NCBI RefSeq assembly: GCF_018343625.1
Contig: NZ_JAGYPG010000002.1
Coordinates: 539,280 to 603,279, forward strand
DNA length: 64,000 nucleotides
Source of the DNA: Lederbergia citri
GTDB taxonomy: Bacteria; Bacillota; Bacilli; Bacillales; Bacillaceae_C
Reading direction: 5' to 3'
Below, piece after piece: positions 1 through 8,731 of this stretch (positions are counted from its first letter, which is position 1; each line of letters begins with the position of its first letter). Position numbers and translations under genes: made by a program. Below the pieces are notes generated by a model. It ran no database searches. It saw only the letters and a program-made list of their open reading frames with translations, and had not been told where the DNA came from.

Positions 1-200
1 ACCAGTGTTAATATATTAATCTATTATTTTGTATATTTCAACAGGACATTAATTTTTTTACAAAAAGTCCTTACTTCTCTATTCCTAAGATGATTACAAT
101 TAAGAGAAACATGTGATAATATGTCTTTAATAATAAATTTTCTCAATTTAGTTGTAATAACACTGTCTACCTATCAACATGTCAACTAATATATGAAAAG

Positions 201-281
201 GCAAAATCATTGAAAGATGATGACGCAAAGCTAAAGGGGCTAAGGTGTACACTCTACACGATGCCAGCCAGTTACCGAAAC
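201..281 (+). promoter_or_regulatory. c-di-GMP-I (GEMM-I) riboswitch aptamer, copy 1
   Basis: The leader contains the GEMM-I hallmarks in order. There is a short hairpin capped by a GAAA tetraloop (TCATTGAAAGATGA), then GACGCAAAGC, a GGGGCTAAGG segment, a small variable hairpin and the closing ATGCCAGCCAGTTACCGAAA. GEMM-I aptamers bind cyclic di-GMP and commonly precede GGDEF/EAL, chemotaxis and surface genes. Here it precedes a PAS-GGDEF-EAL-PilZ gene. A near-identical aptamer lies at 28152-28233 on the other strand, before the paralogue. Identification is by motif recognition; no covariance search was run. Confidence 0.92.
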
Positions 282-292
282 GTAGGATTTCC

Positions 293-324
293 AACTCTTT
301 TTCGGTAACGAAAAAGAGTTTTTT
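293..324 (+). terminator. Riboswitch expression platform: terminator with competing antiterminator
   Basis: AACTCTTTTTCG and CGAAAAAGAGTT form a 12-bp stem around a GTAA loop, followed by TTTT. The apical part TTTCGGTAAC (300-309) is complementary to the aptamer 3' edge GTTACCGAAA (271-280), so the two folds exclude each other. If ligand binding holds the aptamer edge, the terminator forms. That would make this an OFF switch, but the polarity is inferred. Confidence 0.75.
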
Positions 325-341
325 AATGAAATAAGGTGATA

Positions 342-2536
342 TTGTTGAAAAACCAAGATAAAGTTGATGATAAGATTAAACAAGATTTGTTTGATGCCAT
401 TGAAAAGTTAGAAACACTACTTGAAGCATTTCCCGATTTAATTATTTTTAAAGATGGGCGGGATCGCTGGATTAATGCAAATCAATATGCAATCACCCTC
501 TTTGGTTTAAAAGAAACTGATTATATAGGAAAATTTTCTGCTGAACTCGTTTTAGTGAAACCATTTTTTAATGAGTTCTTTTTATCCCGTTATGAAGAGG
601 ACCAGAGAATATGGGAATCACGAAAATTGAATAGAACGGAAGTAAGTTTTTCAAGTCAAAATGGACAGTATGTAACCTTTGATATTATATCAAAACCTAT
701 TTATCATCAGGATGGCAGCAGAAAAGCCCTTGTAATCATTGGCAGAGATATTACAGAGAAAAAAGAGCTGAAAAAAACAACTATTACTTAGCCTTTTTCG
801 ACCAATTAACCAAACTCCCTAATAGATTCAAGTTCGAAGAAGCGTTGGAAAATAATGTCGTTATTTCTAATACTCTACAACAAAGATTTGTCGTTATGTA
901 CTTAGGTTTGGATCGTTTTAAAAATATTAATGATACTCTAGGTCCAGCGATTGGTGATCAGTTGCTTATTCAAATATCTAAGCGGTTGCAAAATTGCCTA
1001 CAAGAAGAGTGCTTTTTAGCACGGATAGGCGGAGATGAATTTTCAATTCTGATCCCAAATACTAGACTAGAAAATACATTTAATATAGCCCATGAAATTA
1101 TTGATTCTATAGGTAAACCTTTTTTCATCAATGAGTATGAACTATTTATTACTGCTAGCATCGGACTTTGCAGCTATCCTAATGATGGCGAAGATACTCA
1201 ATCACTAATGAAAAATGCAGATATTGCGTTAAATCTCGCCAAAGAGGAAGGTAAAAATCAATATAAAGCTTTTAGCTCTATAAAAGATATCAAAACGTTT
1301 AAAGCTTTTTCCATTGAAAACAGCCTGCATAAGGCGATGGAGAAGGATGAATTTGAATTATATTATCAACCTAAAATCGATATACAATCAAATCGAATCA
1401 TAGGTGCTGAAGCTCTTATACGCTGGAATCATCCTGAATGGGATCTTATATCGCCAAAAGAATTTATTTCTTTAGCAGAAGACACAGGTTTAATTATTCC
1501 GATTGGTACGTGGGTAAAGGAAACGGCCTGTAAGCAGAATAAAGAATGGCAAGATGAAGGATTAGCAATCGTCCCTGTCGCGGTCAATATTTCTGCCAAA
1601 AGATTTATGCAAAAAGAGTTTGTACAAAGTATCGAAAAAATATTGAGAGAGGTTGATTTAGACCCGCAATATTTAGAAATCGAAATTACAGAAAATTCAT
1701 TGATGGAAAATGAAGAACTGGCGATTGAAGTGATTCATCAATTAAATAAACTCAGATTAAAAGTTTCTCTCGATGACTTCGGTACAGGATACTCAGCACT
1801 TTCATACTTAAAACAGTTCAAAGTAGATACGATAAAAATTGATCGAAGCTTCATTAAAGAAATTGGTACGAACCCGCAAGACGAACTAATCGTAAAAGGA
1901 ATAATAAATTTAATCCAAAGTCTTGAAATCAATGTAATTGCTGAAGGAGTAGAAACAGAAGAGCAGCTAAAATTTTTGGAAGAACATCATTGCAATCAAG
2001 TACAAGGATATCTATATAGCAAACCAGTAAAAGCAGACGTATTTAAAGAACTGCTCAAAAAAGGAAAAATAGAAATCCATGCAGACAAAGGAAAAGCCAA
2101 TCAAAATGTTGAGAATAGACGAAAGTATTTCCGTTTATCATTGCCTCACCCACTTTCAGCAGACTTGACTATTACCAAATTTATGGGTAAAGACATCTCA
2201 TTAGGCAAAACCGAAGTTCTAATTCATGATCTTAGTGTAGGCGGTTTGGGCTTTTTCTCTGACATAAAAATGGCTGTACGTTCCGATATGATTTTAAACA
2301 TAGAAACCGAAATACTAGGGAAAATCATTGAATTTGTAGGAAAAATTGTTTGGATGAAAGAATTAAATGATGATGTGTATCAATACTGGATGGAATTTAT
2401 AATAGAGGAACATGAACGAGATGAAATTGCCAAGGTAATCAATACTCTAACGGTTAAAATTCGCAAAAACCCGATATTACCAGATTGCCGATTCATTACC
2501 ACAGATATCAATACTTTCTTTAAGAATCATAAGTAG
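342..2536 (+). pseudogene. PAS-GGDEF-EAL-PilZ c-di-GMP turnover protein, frameshifted
   Basis: This is the paralogue of the intact 734-residue protein at 25880-28084. The frame opens at TTG 342 or 345 behind AAGGTG and encodes a PAS domain, but it stops at 791. Homology then continues one frame away (NNYYLAFFDQLTKLPNRFKFEE) through to 2536. The break maps to an A7 run at 771-777, where one A is missing relative to the expected reading. Downstream are an intact GGDEF motif (ARIGGDEF), a complete EAL set (EALIRW, ITEN, DDFGTGYS, EGVET) and a C-terminal PilZ domain (RRKYFR, DLSVGG). No RxxD inhibitory site precedes GGDEF. The gene lies directly behind a c-di-GMP riboswitch. It may be a true pseudogene, a sequencing error in a homopolymer, or a gene rescued by slippage on the A run. 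The only start found for the second frame is TTG 845, inside the GGDEF domain. Confidence 0.85.
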
Positions 2537-2652
2537 AATTTAAAAGGTATTCGATTCTCGGAGTTATTATCTTCAAATCTATATTATACTAACTAAAACG
2601 AATGGTCGAAACAAATTGTTCTGGCCCAATAACCATTTTGGAGGTAACTTTT

Positions 2653-3030
2653 ATGCTAAGCAACCGCCACGAAGCGTTTCGCTATAATTTTTCACCACCT
2701 CTCAATTGTCAATTTAATATCGCTCTGGAAGGTGAACCCGAAAAAGCAAGCCACTTCGGTGATGCAGAAATCCATAATATTAGTCCACATGGGCTAATGT
2801 TCTCAACAAAACTTAATATACCGCAAAATCGGGATATGATAAGAGTGAGCATACAATTTACTTTAGAGGAAATAGAATTTCTAGTGTCAGGTCATTTTCG
2901 GTGGAAAGAAACGCATACAGGAGAATTTATGTATGGTGTTCAATTAGAAAATAATGAAGAAGTAGAACAACAGATTATTAATCAACTAAAAAAAGTATCG
3001 AGGAAGAAACATAACATGCCTTTGAATTAG
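2653..3030 (+). CDS. Single-domain PilZ protein (putative c-di-GMP effector)
   Basis: This 125-residue protein has an N-terminal arginine motif (RHEAFR) and NISPHG in place of the usual DxSxxG, the two c-di-GMP-contacting motifs of PilZ domains. A beta-rich body follows (VSIQFTLEEIEFLVSGHFRW, YGVQLEN). The start is ATG 2653, because GGAGGT lies just upstream at 2640-2645; the frame stays open from 2602 but has no ribosome site there. It lies about 115 bp behind the broken GGDEF-EAL-PilZ gene. It probably senses c-di-GMP made or degraded by such enzymes; the partner process (motility, exopolysaccharide) is not visible. The Asp-to-Asn change in the second motif could alter affinity. Confidence 0.8.
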   Translation: MLSNRHEAFRYNFSPPLNCQFNIALEGEPEKASHFGDAEIHNISPHGLMFSTKLNIPQNRDMIRVSIQFTLEEIEFLVSGHFRWKETHTGEFMYGVQLENNEEVEQQIINQLKKVSRKKHNMPLN

Positions 3031-3167
3031 AGCATAATGAGCAGAAATTATAGGAGGGACTTTTCCTAAAGACCCCTCCCATTTACTGTTTTTTCTTCTT
3101 TTTTCATTGTTTTTTAAATCCTCTGTTATATCAACATTCGAGATATTACAAGGGCTTGATTAAAATC

Positions 3168-3665
3168 TTAATATGCATACATTTGATACGTAAAAATCAC
3201 AACGACAATGGCAATAACAGCAATAATTAAAACATACAACAAATTGGCACGCGCAAAGTTTTTCTTAAGATTGTCTGCACCAAAAGCCCAAACAAGAAGC
3301 ATGATGATATTCACTAGCGGAATGGCAAGTAGTATTAATATTCCAAACCATTCTAGCACTGATAAGTCTTTCAACTTCCCTTTAGAAACAACTGTATTTT
3401 CCGATTCTAGGCTGTCCGCTCCTATTTCGCGCGGTTTTAATAATAACAAGCATATTACTATTAGAGCAATCCCAAAGTGAATCCCCCAGCCAACTTGCCC
3501 AGATATGACTCCCAACAAATATGTAAAAACAGATTGATAAAAAGAGTCGAGATAATATTTACTCATACTGATAGTCGATATAATCGAACTGACTAAAATG
3601 ATGACTCCAATGATGGCAATGATAATTGCGAAAACTTTTGTCTTGTTGCTTCTAGGTTGTACCAC
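3168..3665 (-). CDS. Small multi-pass membrane protein, unknown function
   Basis: The protein has 165 residues and four clear hydrophobic segments, at about residues 10-30, 40-75 (probably a long or paired span), 103-128 and 140-162. A short charged loop before residue 100 (ESENTVVSKGKLKDLS) is the only sizeable hydrophilic stretch. The start is GTG 3665 behind GAGAGGA. I do not recognise the family. It stands alone, convergent with the PilZ gene and divergent from the sspH-like gene, and nothing around it suggests a role. Confidence 0.6.
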   Translation of the reverse strand: MVQPRSNKTKVFAIIIAIIGVIILVSSIISTISMSKYYLDSFYQSVFTYLLGVISGQVGWGIHFGIALIVICLLLLKPREIGADSLESENTVVSKGKLKDLSVLEWFGILILLAIPLVNIIMLLVWAFGADNLKKNFARANLLYVLIIAVIAIVVVIFTYQMYAY

Positions 3666-3859
3666 AAAATTTCCTCTCCATTTTCTATTAAGTAATATAA
3701 CTACTGTATTTTACCAGTGAAAACACTTTCTTATAAAGAGGAATTATTTTCCACTACTTCCGTTATTGCTGTCAATAGGATCCACATGTAACAAATAAGT
3801 ATGAATAAATAGGACTTAATAACAAAAAATAGATGGAAAATACGATAGGAGTGAAAGAT

Positions 3860-4045
3860 TTGGACGCAAATCGAATAAAACAGATTTTATCATCATCCGC
3901 TGAAGTTGACGTAAATTATCAAGGTGTTCCGATATGGATTGATAGCTTGAATGAGGACGGGAAAACAGCGATTGTTCAAAGTCTTGATAATCGAAAAAAA
4001 GGAGAGAAAACCACCGTTGAAATAAGGGAACTAGAAGAGGAATAA
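3860..4045 (+). CDS. sspH: Small acid-soluble spore protein, H type
   Basis: This 61-residue protein has the SASP-H pattern: MDANRIKQIL start, then VNYQGVPIWIDSLNEDG and a charged C-terminus (VEIRELEEE). H-type SASPs are minor spore-core proteins made late in the forespore. TTG 3860 is chosen because AGGAGTG lies six bases upstream and because family members begin MDANR or similar; an in-frame ATG at 3833 has no ribosome site. Its presence marks the host as an endospore former. Expression from the forespore sigma factor SigG is family knowledge, not read from this promoter. Confidence 0.88.
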   Translation: MDANRIKQILSSSAEVDVNYQGVPIWIDSLNEDGKTAIVQSLDNRKKGEKTTVEIRELEEE

Positions 4046-4142
4046 TTTTCGCCATTCTTTTTAATGGGTTACGAACTAAACATCTAGATTTTCCATTATA
4101 AATAAATTGAGTGGGTACCAGGCACCCACTCAATACAGTCAA

Positions 4143-5189
4143 TCAAGACGTCTTCTCTTTCCTCTGCAACAACACTGCTCCAATTACAATCAACCCTTTG
4201 AACGCTTCACGCAAAAACGGAGGCACTCCAAACAAATTCAAAAGATTGTTCATAACCGCAATAATTAACATTCCATACACAGTTCCAAGGATGAATCCTC
4301 TTCCTCCCATCATGCTCGTACCACCGACAACAGCAGCTGCAATGGCGTCCATTTCCATTCCGCGTCCCGCGTTGGAGAAGTCCATAGAGCCGATTCGGGA
4401 AACTTGAATGATCGCTGCAATCGAAACGAGAACACCCATCAACGCATACACACGCAATTTAACCTTATTTACGTTCACACCGGAAAGTTTCGCGGCTCTT
4501 TCATTCGATCCTACTGCTATAATGTGCCGTCCAAAGGTAGTGCGTTTGGATACATAGTACAAAATATAAGCAATGATTGCCCAATAAATAATTGGCATGA
4601 TCATAAAGTTTCCTATTTTAAAACTAGCAATCTGTAAAAATTCCATTGGCACTTTTGGATTGTACCCTTGCATAAAGTGCTGCGTCACACTTCGGAAAAT
4701 CATCATCGCGCCCAAAGTTGCAATGAATGGAGGTACATTCCCTTTCGTAATCGTTACGCCAATCAGCGATCCTAGCAAATAGCCTAAAAGGACAACCAAT
4801 ACAATTGTCACAACAAATGCTGGAAATCCGGTCATTCCTAACATGCCTAAAATCCCTTTTGTTCCTGTGTCAAGAAGGATCATGGCGAATGCACCTGTTG
4901 CAACCAATGTAGAACCAACGGCTAAATCGATGCCTCCCGTCATAATCACCAAGGTCATCCCTAGTGCAATAATTCCGACTCCCGCATTATTTCTTAAAAT
5001 ATTGATCCAGTTATTGATCCAGGACTGAAACCATTCGCCGAACGAATTGTAATCAAATCCTAAAACCAATGTTTGTAAAATAATCATGATAATAAGAGCA
5101 ATGGCCGTACTGAACAGTGGTTCGCTCGTCCATTTATGCTTAAACCAAACAAAAAAGTTTCTATTATTTTTTACACTGGCATTTTCCAT
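4143..5189 (-). CDS. Sugar ABC transporter permease, RbsC type
   Basis: This 348-residue hydrophobic protein belongs to the ribose/xylose/galactose permease family (BPD_transp_2). It has about eight to ten membrane segments, the IALGMTLVIMTGGIDLAVGS signature, the GKVPPF-like KGNVPPFIATLG stretch and AAKLSGVNVNKVKLRVYALMG. It is the third gene of a binding protein-ATPase-permease operon and starts 16 bp after the ATPase gene. Only one permease gene is present, so it probably works as a homodimer. The sugar is not given by the sequence. No kinase or isomerase lies in the operon, but the glycoside cluster just upstream on the same strand could use the imported sugar. Confidence 0.88.
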   Translation of the reverse strand: MENASVKNNRNFFVWFKHKWTSEPLFSTAIALIIMIILQTLVLGFDYNSFGEWFQSWINNWINILRNNAGVGIIALGMTLVIMTGGIDLAVGSTLVATGAFAMILLDTGTKGILGMLGMTGFPAFVVTIVLVVLLGYLLGSLIGVTITKGNVPPFIATLGAMMIFRSVTQHFMQGYNPKVPMEFLQIASFKIGNFMIMPIIYWAIIAYILYYVSKRTTFGRHIIAVGSNERAAKLSGVNVNKVKLRVYALMGVLVSIAAIIQVSRIGSMDFSNAGRGMEMDAIAAAVVGGTSMMGGRGFILGTVYGMLIIAVMNNLLNLFGVPPFLREAFKGLIVIGAVLLQRKEKTS

Positions 5190-5205
5190 TATCGGCTTTC
5201 CTTTC

Positions 5206-6699
5206 TTATGTATAAGTCAGTTGTCCACCCGTCGCAAGACTCATAATATTTTGCTCGTTCATTTCCTCTCCAGCTACTTCTCCTTGAATGACTCCATGGT
5301 ACATAACGAGCGCGCGATCACAAACGCGTATGATTTCAGTCGCTTCGCTGGACAAGACAATAATTGCAATATCGCTATCGGCAAGCTGCAAAATGATATC
5401 ATAAATATCTTCTTTTGCACCTACATCCACACCCTGAGTGGGGTTATCTAAAATAAGCAGTTTCGGATCAGATGCTAGCCATTTAGCCAACACGACCTTT
5501 TGTTGGTTTCCGCCTGACAAACTCGTAATGCTGTCCGTCAGCTTGCCCATTTTTAACCTCAAAGCTTTTTTCTGTTTTTCAAACATTTCCTCATGCTTCT
5601 TCGCATTAATGATTCCGCGTTTGGAAAACTTAGGCCATGTCACGATTGACGCATTTTCAATAATATCCATATCTTTAATAATCGCATTTTCTTTCCGATT
5701 ACGAGGTAAATACGCAATTCCTGCTTCAATTGCTTGTGTCGTACTTTTCAATGATACTTCTTTTCCATTTAAAAATATTTTTCCAGAATCTATTTTATCC
5801 GCTCCAAAAATTGCTTGAAAAAGTTCACTGCGCCCATCTCCGAGAAGTCCGGTAACTCCAACAATTTCGCCAGCTTTTATTGAAAAATCAATATCTCTAA
5901 ATGAATAATTAGAAGTAAGACCCTGGACTCGCAAAATCTCCGCTCCTATTTTTTTCTCTCTTAATAACGGCTCAGTTCGTACATCAAATCCAACCATGAA
6001 TCGCGCCAGATCATTTGTCGTAACGGTTTCTACATCCCCTTCTGCCACAAGGTTGCCATCCCGAAGTACAACATATCGATTGCAAATCTCCATCACTTCA
6101 TTCAGTTTATGAGAGATAAAAATAATCCCGACATTGTGGTCCTTCAACGTTTTCATCATCATAAAAACGCGCTCAATTTCTTGGTCTGTCAATGAAGTCG
6201 TAGGCTCATCCATAATAATGATCGAAGCTTTCGTCATCATCGCCCGGCAGATTTCCACGATTTGTTTATACGATGCATCAAGATCGCCAACCATCATACC
6301 TGGATCAAGGTTCACATTCATTTGCTGAAACATTTTTTCTGTTTCCTCATACATCTTTTCGAGGTCAAGGCTGCCTCTTTTCGTTTTTAATTCCCTGCCT
6401 AGAAACATATTTTCATAAATCGGCAAGTCATTAATCAAATTCAGTTCCTGATGAATGAAGGCAATCCCCGCTTCCTGAGACTCTGACGGCGTATTAAATT
6501 CAACTTGTTTTCCATCTACTGAAATCTGTCCGGAATCCGCAGGCAAAACTCCGCCTAAAATATTCATGAGCGTCGATTTTCCAGCACCATTCTCACCAAG
6601 CAATGCACAAATTTCGCCGCCTTTAAGTGTAAGAGACACATTTTTAAGCACATCATTACTTCCAAACGACTTTCTGATGTTTTTCATCTCAATGATCAT
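5206..6699 (-). CDS. Sugar ABC transporter ATP-binding protein, RbsA/MglA type
   Basis: The protein has 497 residues and two tandem ABC domains, as in RbsA, MglA and XylG. The N-terminal half has Walker A GENGAGKST and Walker B IIIMDEPTTSL. The C-terminal half has the degenerate Walker A GLLGDGRSE, the signature SLSGGNQQK and Walker B LLILDNPTQGVD. One catalytically impaired site is usual in this family. It energises import through the adjacent RbsC-type permease on the cytoplasmic face. It lies second in the operon, separated from the binding-protein gene by a hairpin at 6725-6757. Confidence 0.92.
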   Translation of the reverse strand: MIIEMKNIRKSFGSNDVLKNVSLTLKGGEICALLGENGAGKSTLMNILGGVLPADSGQISVDGKQVEFNTPSESQEAGIAFIHQELNLINDLPIYENMFLGRELKTKRGSLDLEKMYEETEKMFQQMNVNLDPGMMVGDLDASYKQIVEICRAMMTKASIIIMDEPTTSLTDQEIERVFMMMKTLKDHNVGIIFISHKLNEVMEICNRYVVLRDGNLVAEGDVETVTTNDLARFMVGFDVRTEPLLREKKIGAEILRVQGLTSNYSFRDIDFSIKAGEIVGVTGLLGDGRSELFQAIFGADKIDSGKIFLNGKEVSLKSTTQAIEAGIAYLPRNRKENAIIKDMDIIENASIVTWPKFSKRGIINAKKHEEMFEKQKKALRLKMGKLTDSITSLSGGNQQKVVLAKWLASDPKLLILDNPTQGVDVGAKEDIYDIILQLADSDIAIIVLSSEATEIIRVCDRALVMYHGVIQGEVAGEEMNEQNIMSLATGGQLTYT

Positions 6700-6724
6700 A
6701 CAATCACTTCCAAGTTTTTATAAA

Positions 6725-6757
6725 AAGGGAGACCATAGCTAAGCCATAATCTCCCTT
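6725..6757 (-). other. Intercistronic hairpin after the Rbs-type binding-protein gene
   Basis: AAGGGAGA and TCTCCCTT form a stem around a 17-nt loop, directly 3' of the binding-protein stop and upstream of the ATPase gene. There is no good T run, so it is more likely a 3'-end stabiliser or partial terminator than a full stop. Confidence 0.5.
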
Positions 6758-6779
6758 CCGTTTCATAATTTTCTATGAC

Positions 6780-7787
6780 TTAATATGGTGAATTATCGTC
6801 AAGGAAATCTTTGTAATTATCGCGGTCAACAATCGTTGTCGGAATAACCTTAACCTCTTCAACGCTTTCACCATTTAAAAGTTTAAGCGCAACATCCACG
6901 GCATCTTTAACCATTGCTGGGCTGTATAAAGCAGACTCAATCCAAATATTCTCGTTTTCTGGCATCATTTTAAAATATTCCTGCATTCCGCCTCCGCCAG
7001 TTACAACTTTAATATCCGTTCTTCCAGCTTCGTCAATAGCCTGCAAGACACCGATAGAAGTTTCATCATCCATAGAATAAACAGCGTCAATCTTAGGAGT
7101 GCTAGTTAAAATATCTGCAAAATCCTTCAATCCGTCTTCACGTGTAAACTTTGTAGCATACGTCTCGATTTTCATATCTGGTGCAATTTCTTTCATCGTA
7201 TCAACGAAACCTTTTTTCCTTAACTCAGATACAGAACCTGAAGTTGGAACTTCAAGCATGACAACATTGCCTTCTTTTCCAATTTTATCAACGATGTATT
7301 TTGCTCCTTGAATCCCCATATCTTCGTTATCTCCGGATACGCGATAGACACCTTTAGCATCAATAACGATATCAAAGTTTACAACTTTAATGCCTGCATC
7401 AAGTGCCTTTTGGATAGGAACTTCCATTCCTTCCCATTGTGGGAATGCCACAATCGCTTCTGCTCCCCATGTCATCAAGTCATCTAATTGTGATGTCATT
7501 TCTTCCGCGTTTGAACTTGTTTGAATTTGATAATCAATGTCATTGGAAAGCTCCTTCGCACGAGCTTCCGCATTGTACGCAACCGCTGCAACCCAACCAT
7601 GCGTAACAGCTGGTGCTAAAATACCAATCTTGTGTTTTTTAGTACCTGAGTCAGAACCACTGGAATCTGTACCGGAATCATTTCCAGGTGATGATGTTCC
7701 TGAATCTGTTGACGTTCCACCACATGCAGTAAGAAGTGGAACCATAATCAATAATAGTAAAGCGATTACATTTAAAACTTTTCTCAT
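6780..7787 (-). CDS. Sugar-binding lipoprotein, RbsB-like (Peripla_BP_4)
   Basis: This 335-residue protein starts with a lipoprotein signal peptide (MRKVLNVIALLLLIMVPLLTAC; lipobox LTAC) and a Ser/Gly/Asp-rich tether. A type I periplasmic-binding fold follows (KIGILAPAVTHGWVAAVAYNA, VVNFDIVID, YRVSGDNEDMGIQGAKYI, AVYSMDDETSIGVLQAI). It delivers a sugar to the RbsA/RbsC-type subunits encoded downstream. ATG 7787 is chosen because GGGGAGG lies seven bases upstream; the frame is open further up without a ribosome site. A cre-like sequence lies at 7838-7851. The ligand cannot be read from the sequence. Confidence 0.88.
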   Translation of the reverse strand: MRKVLNVIALLLLIMVPLLTACGGTSTDSGTSSPGNDSGTDSSGSDSGTKKHKIGILAPAVTHGWVAAVAYNAEARAKELSNDIDYQIQTSSNAEEMTSQLDDLMTWGAEAIVAFPQWEGMEVPIQKALDAGIKVVNFDIVIDAKGVYRVSGDNEDMGIQGAKYIVDKIGKEGNVVMLEVPTSGSVSELRKKGFVDTMKEIAPDMKIETYATKFTREDGLKDFADILTSTPKIDAVYSMDDETSIGVLQAIDEAGRTDIKVVTGGGGMQEYFKMMPENENIWIESALYSPAMVKDAVDVALKLLNGESVEEVKVIPTTIVDRDNYKDFLDDNSPY

Positions 7788-7837
7788 TAAAGATCCTCCC
7801 CTTTTTATCAATCTGTAAATCTATTATAAAATATAAT

Positions 7838-7851
7838 TGAAACCGCTTTTA
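7838..7851. promoter_or_regulatory. Candidate cre (CcpA) site
   Basis: TGAAACCGCTTTTA closely follows the cre consensus TGNAARCGNWWNCA and is nearly palindromic. It lies about 50 bp upstream of the binding-protein start, where CcpA would repress transcription during growth on preferred sugars. Confidence 0.5.
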
Positions 7852-7967
7852 AATGAGTAAAATATCCTACATGAAATATGTATGACTAAGATAATTATAA
7901 GGTAAATGGATATAAGTGTAAATTATAATTAACAGATAAAAAAATGCCAAGGAAAAGGATTTAAGTA

Positions 7968-8106
7968 AATTCACCAATTCCCGGTAGATTTACATCAATT
8001 TATTTGAAAGTTTTCACAATCCGAACTATAAATTCACCAATCCCTTCAAAAATTTCATCATATGCGGAGTATGTTCACCAATTATACAGTAATTTTCACC
8101 AATCCC
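7968..8106. repeat. Short intergenic array of TTCACCAATCCC-like units
   Basis: The motif TTCAC(C)AAT, often followed by CCC, starts at 7970, 8013, 8033, 8074 and 8095. The spacing alternates 43, 20, 41 and 21 bp, giving a compound period of about 62 bp. Read on the minus strand the unit is GGGATTGGTGAA. Sequence between the units is poorly conserved. It lies upstream of the Rbs-type operon. No function is known to me. Confidence 0.7.
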
Positions 8107-8119
8107 TATCATGCACCAC

Positions 8120-8250
8120 TTACTGTTCCAATAAATTTACATAATCAGCTGGGCGATCCGCATTCATAACGAATTGAAGTTCGTATTGGCCAATTCATAA
8201 ATATTATTATTTTCGTCTGTATTACCAATCTCCACGCCTTTTTTTGTCAT
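8120..8250 (-). pseudogene. Decayed C-terminal gene fragment
   Basis: Read on the minus strand from ATG 8250, the frame gives MTKKGVEIGNTDENN and ELANTNFNS, then stops near 8168. Shifting one base continues as MNADRPADYVNLLEQ with a stop at 8120. Both parts look like real protein and join smoothly, which suggests a frameshifted remnant. The family is not recognised. It overlaps the promoter region of the next plus-strand gene. Confidence 0.35.
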
Positions 8251-8353
8251 AAACACATGACAATTGTTACATTTTCTTGTTTTAACCCGAATTCTTGTAC
8301 TTTTTATGTATAATAAGAAGGTAAAATTTTTGGTTAAGGGAGGATACATAACA

Positions 8354-8731
8354 ATGGAATGGGTATTAGCCATTTTATTTGGTGCAGCAGTTTTGCTGCT
8401 CATTTTGTCGTTTTTACAATCGATGAAAACATCATCAAAGTTGGAACAACAAATGGATCAGCTTTCATATTCTTTATTGGATGATATACATCAGCTAGAA
8501 CAGAAAATTAGGAATCTTGAGATAGATGCGGAAATCACTGCACAAGAAGCAGGTATATTACCGGCCACTTCAGAGCAGCGCCTCTTGTTACGCGACATGC
8601 TTGACTTACATAAGCGTGGATACTCATTTGATAGCATTGCAACGAAAAAACAGTTGAACAAGAATGAAGTAGACAGTATGCTTGCCCCCTACATAAAGGC
8701 AAAGGATGAAAGGAGCAAAGTTGCCCAATGA
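8354..8731 (+). CDS. Membrane-anchored coiled-coil protein, unknown function
   Basis: This 125-residue protein has one N-terminal membrane segment (about residues 2-21), a predicted coiled coil (about 28-60: KLEQQMDQLSYSLLDDIHQLEQKI) and a helical C-terminal region (LDLHKRGYSFDSIATKKQLNKNEVDSML) resembling a helix-turn-helix of the type used for protein contacts. ATG 8354 follows AAGGGAGG. Its stop overlaps the start of the next gene (ATGA), so the two are translationally coupled. The pair recalls small Bacillus gene pairs of unknown function such as yqzD/yqzC; that comparison is from memory and unverified. Confidence 0.7.
   Translation: MEWVLAILFGAAVLLLILSFLQSMKTSSKLEQQMDQLSYSLLDDIHQLEQKIRNLEIDAEITAQEAGILPATSEQRLLLRDMLDLHKRGYSFDSIATKKQLNKNEVDSMLAPYIKAKDERSKVAQ

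Noticed and set aside
845..2536. Separate GGDEF-EAL-PilZ gene starting at TTG 845
   Set aside because: The start falls inside the GGDEF domain without a ribosome site; alignment with the paralogue shows one frameshifted gene.
7968..8106. CRISPR-like array
   Set aside because: The units are only about 12 bp, spacing alternates and spacers are not of constant length.
8164..8403. Minus-strand open frame opposite the start of the membrane coiled-coil gene
   Set aside because: It runs through the ribosome site and start of a well-supported plus-strand gene; only its last part (8168-8250) has protein-like sequence and that is reported as a remnant.
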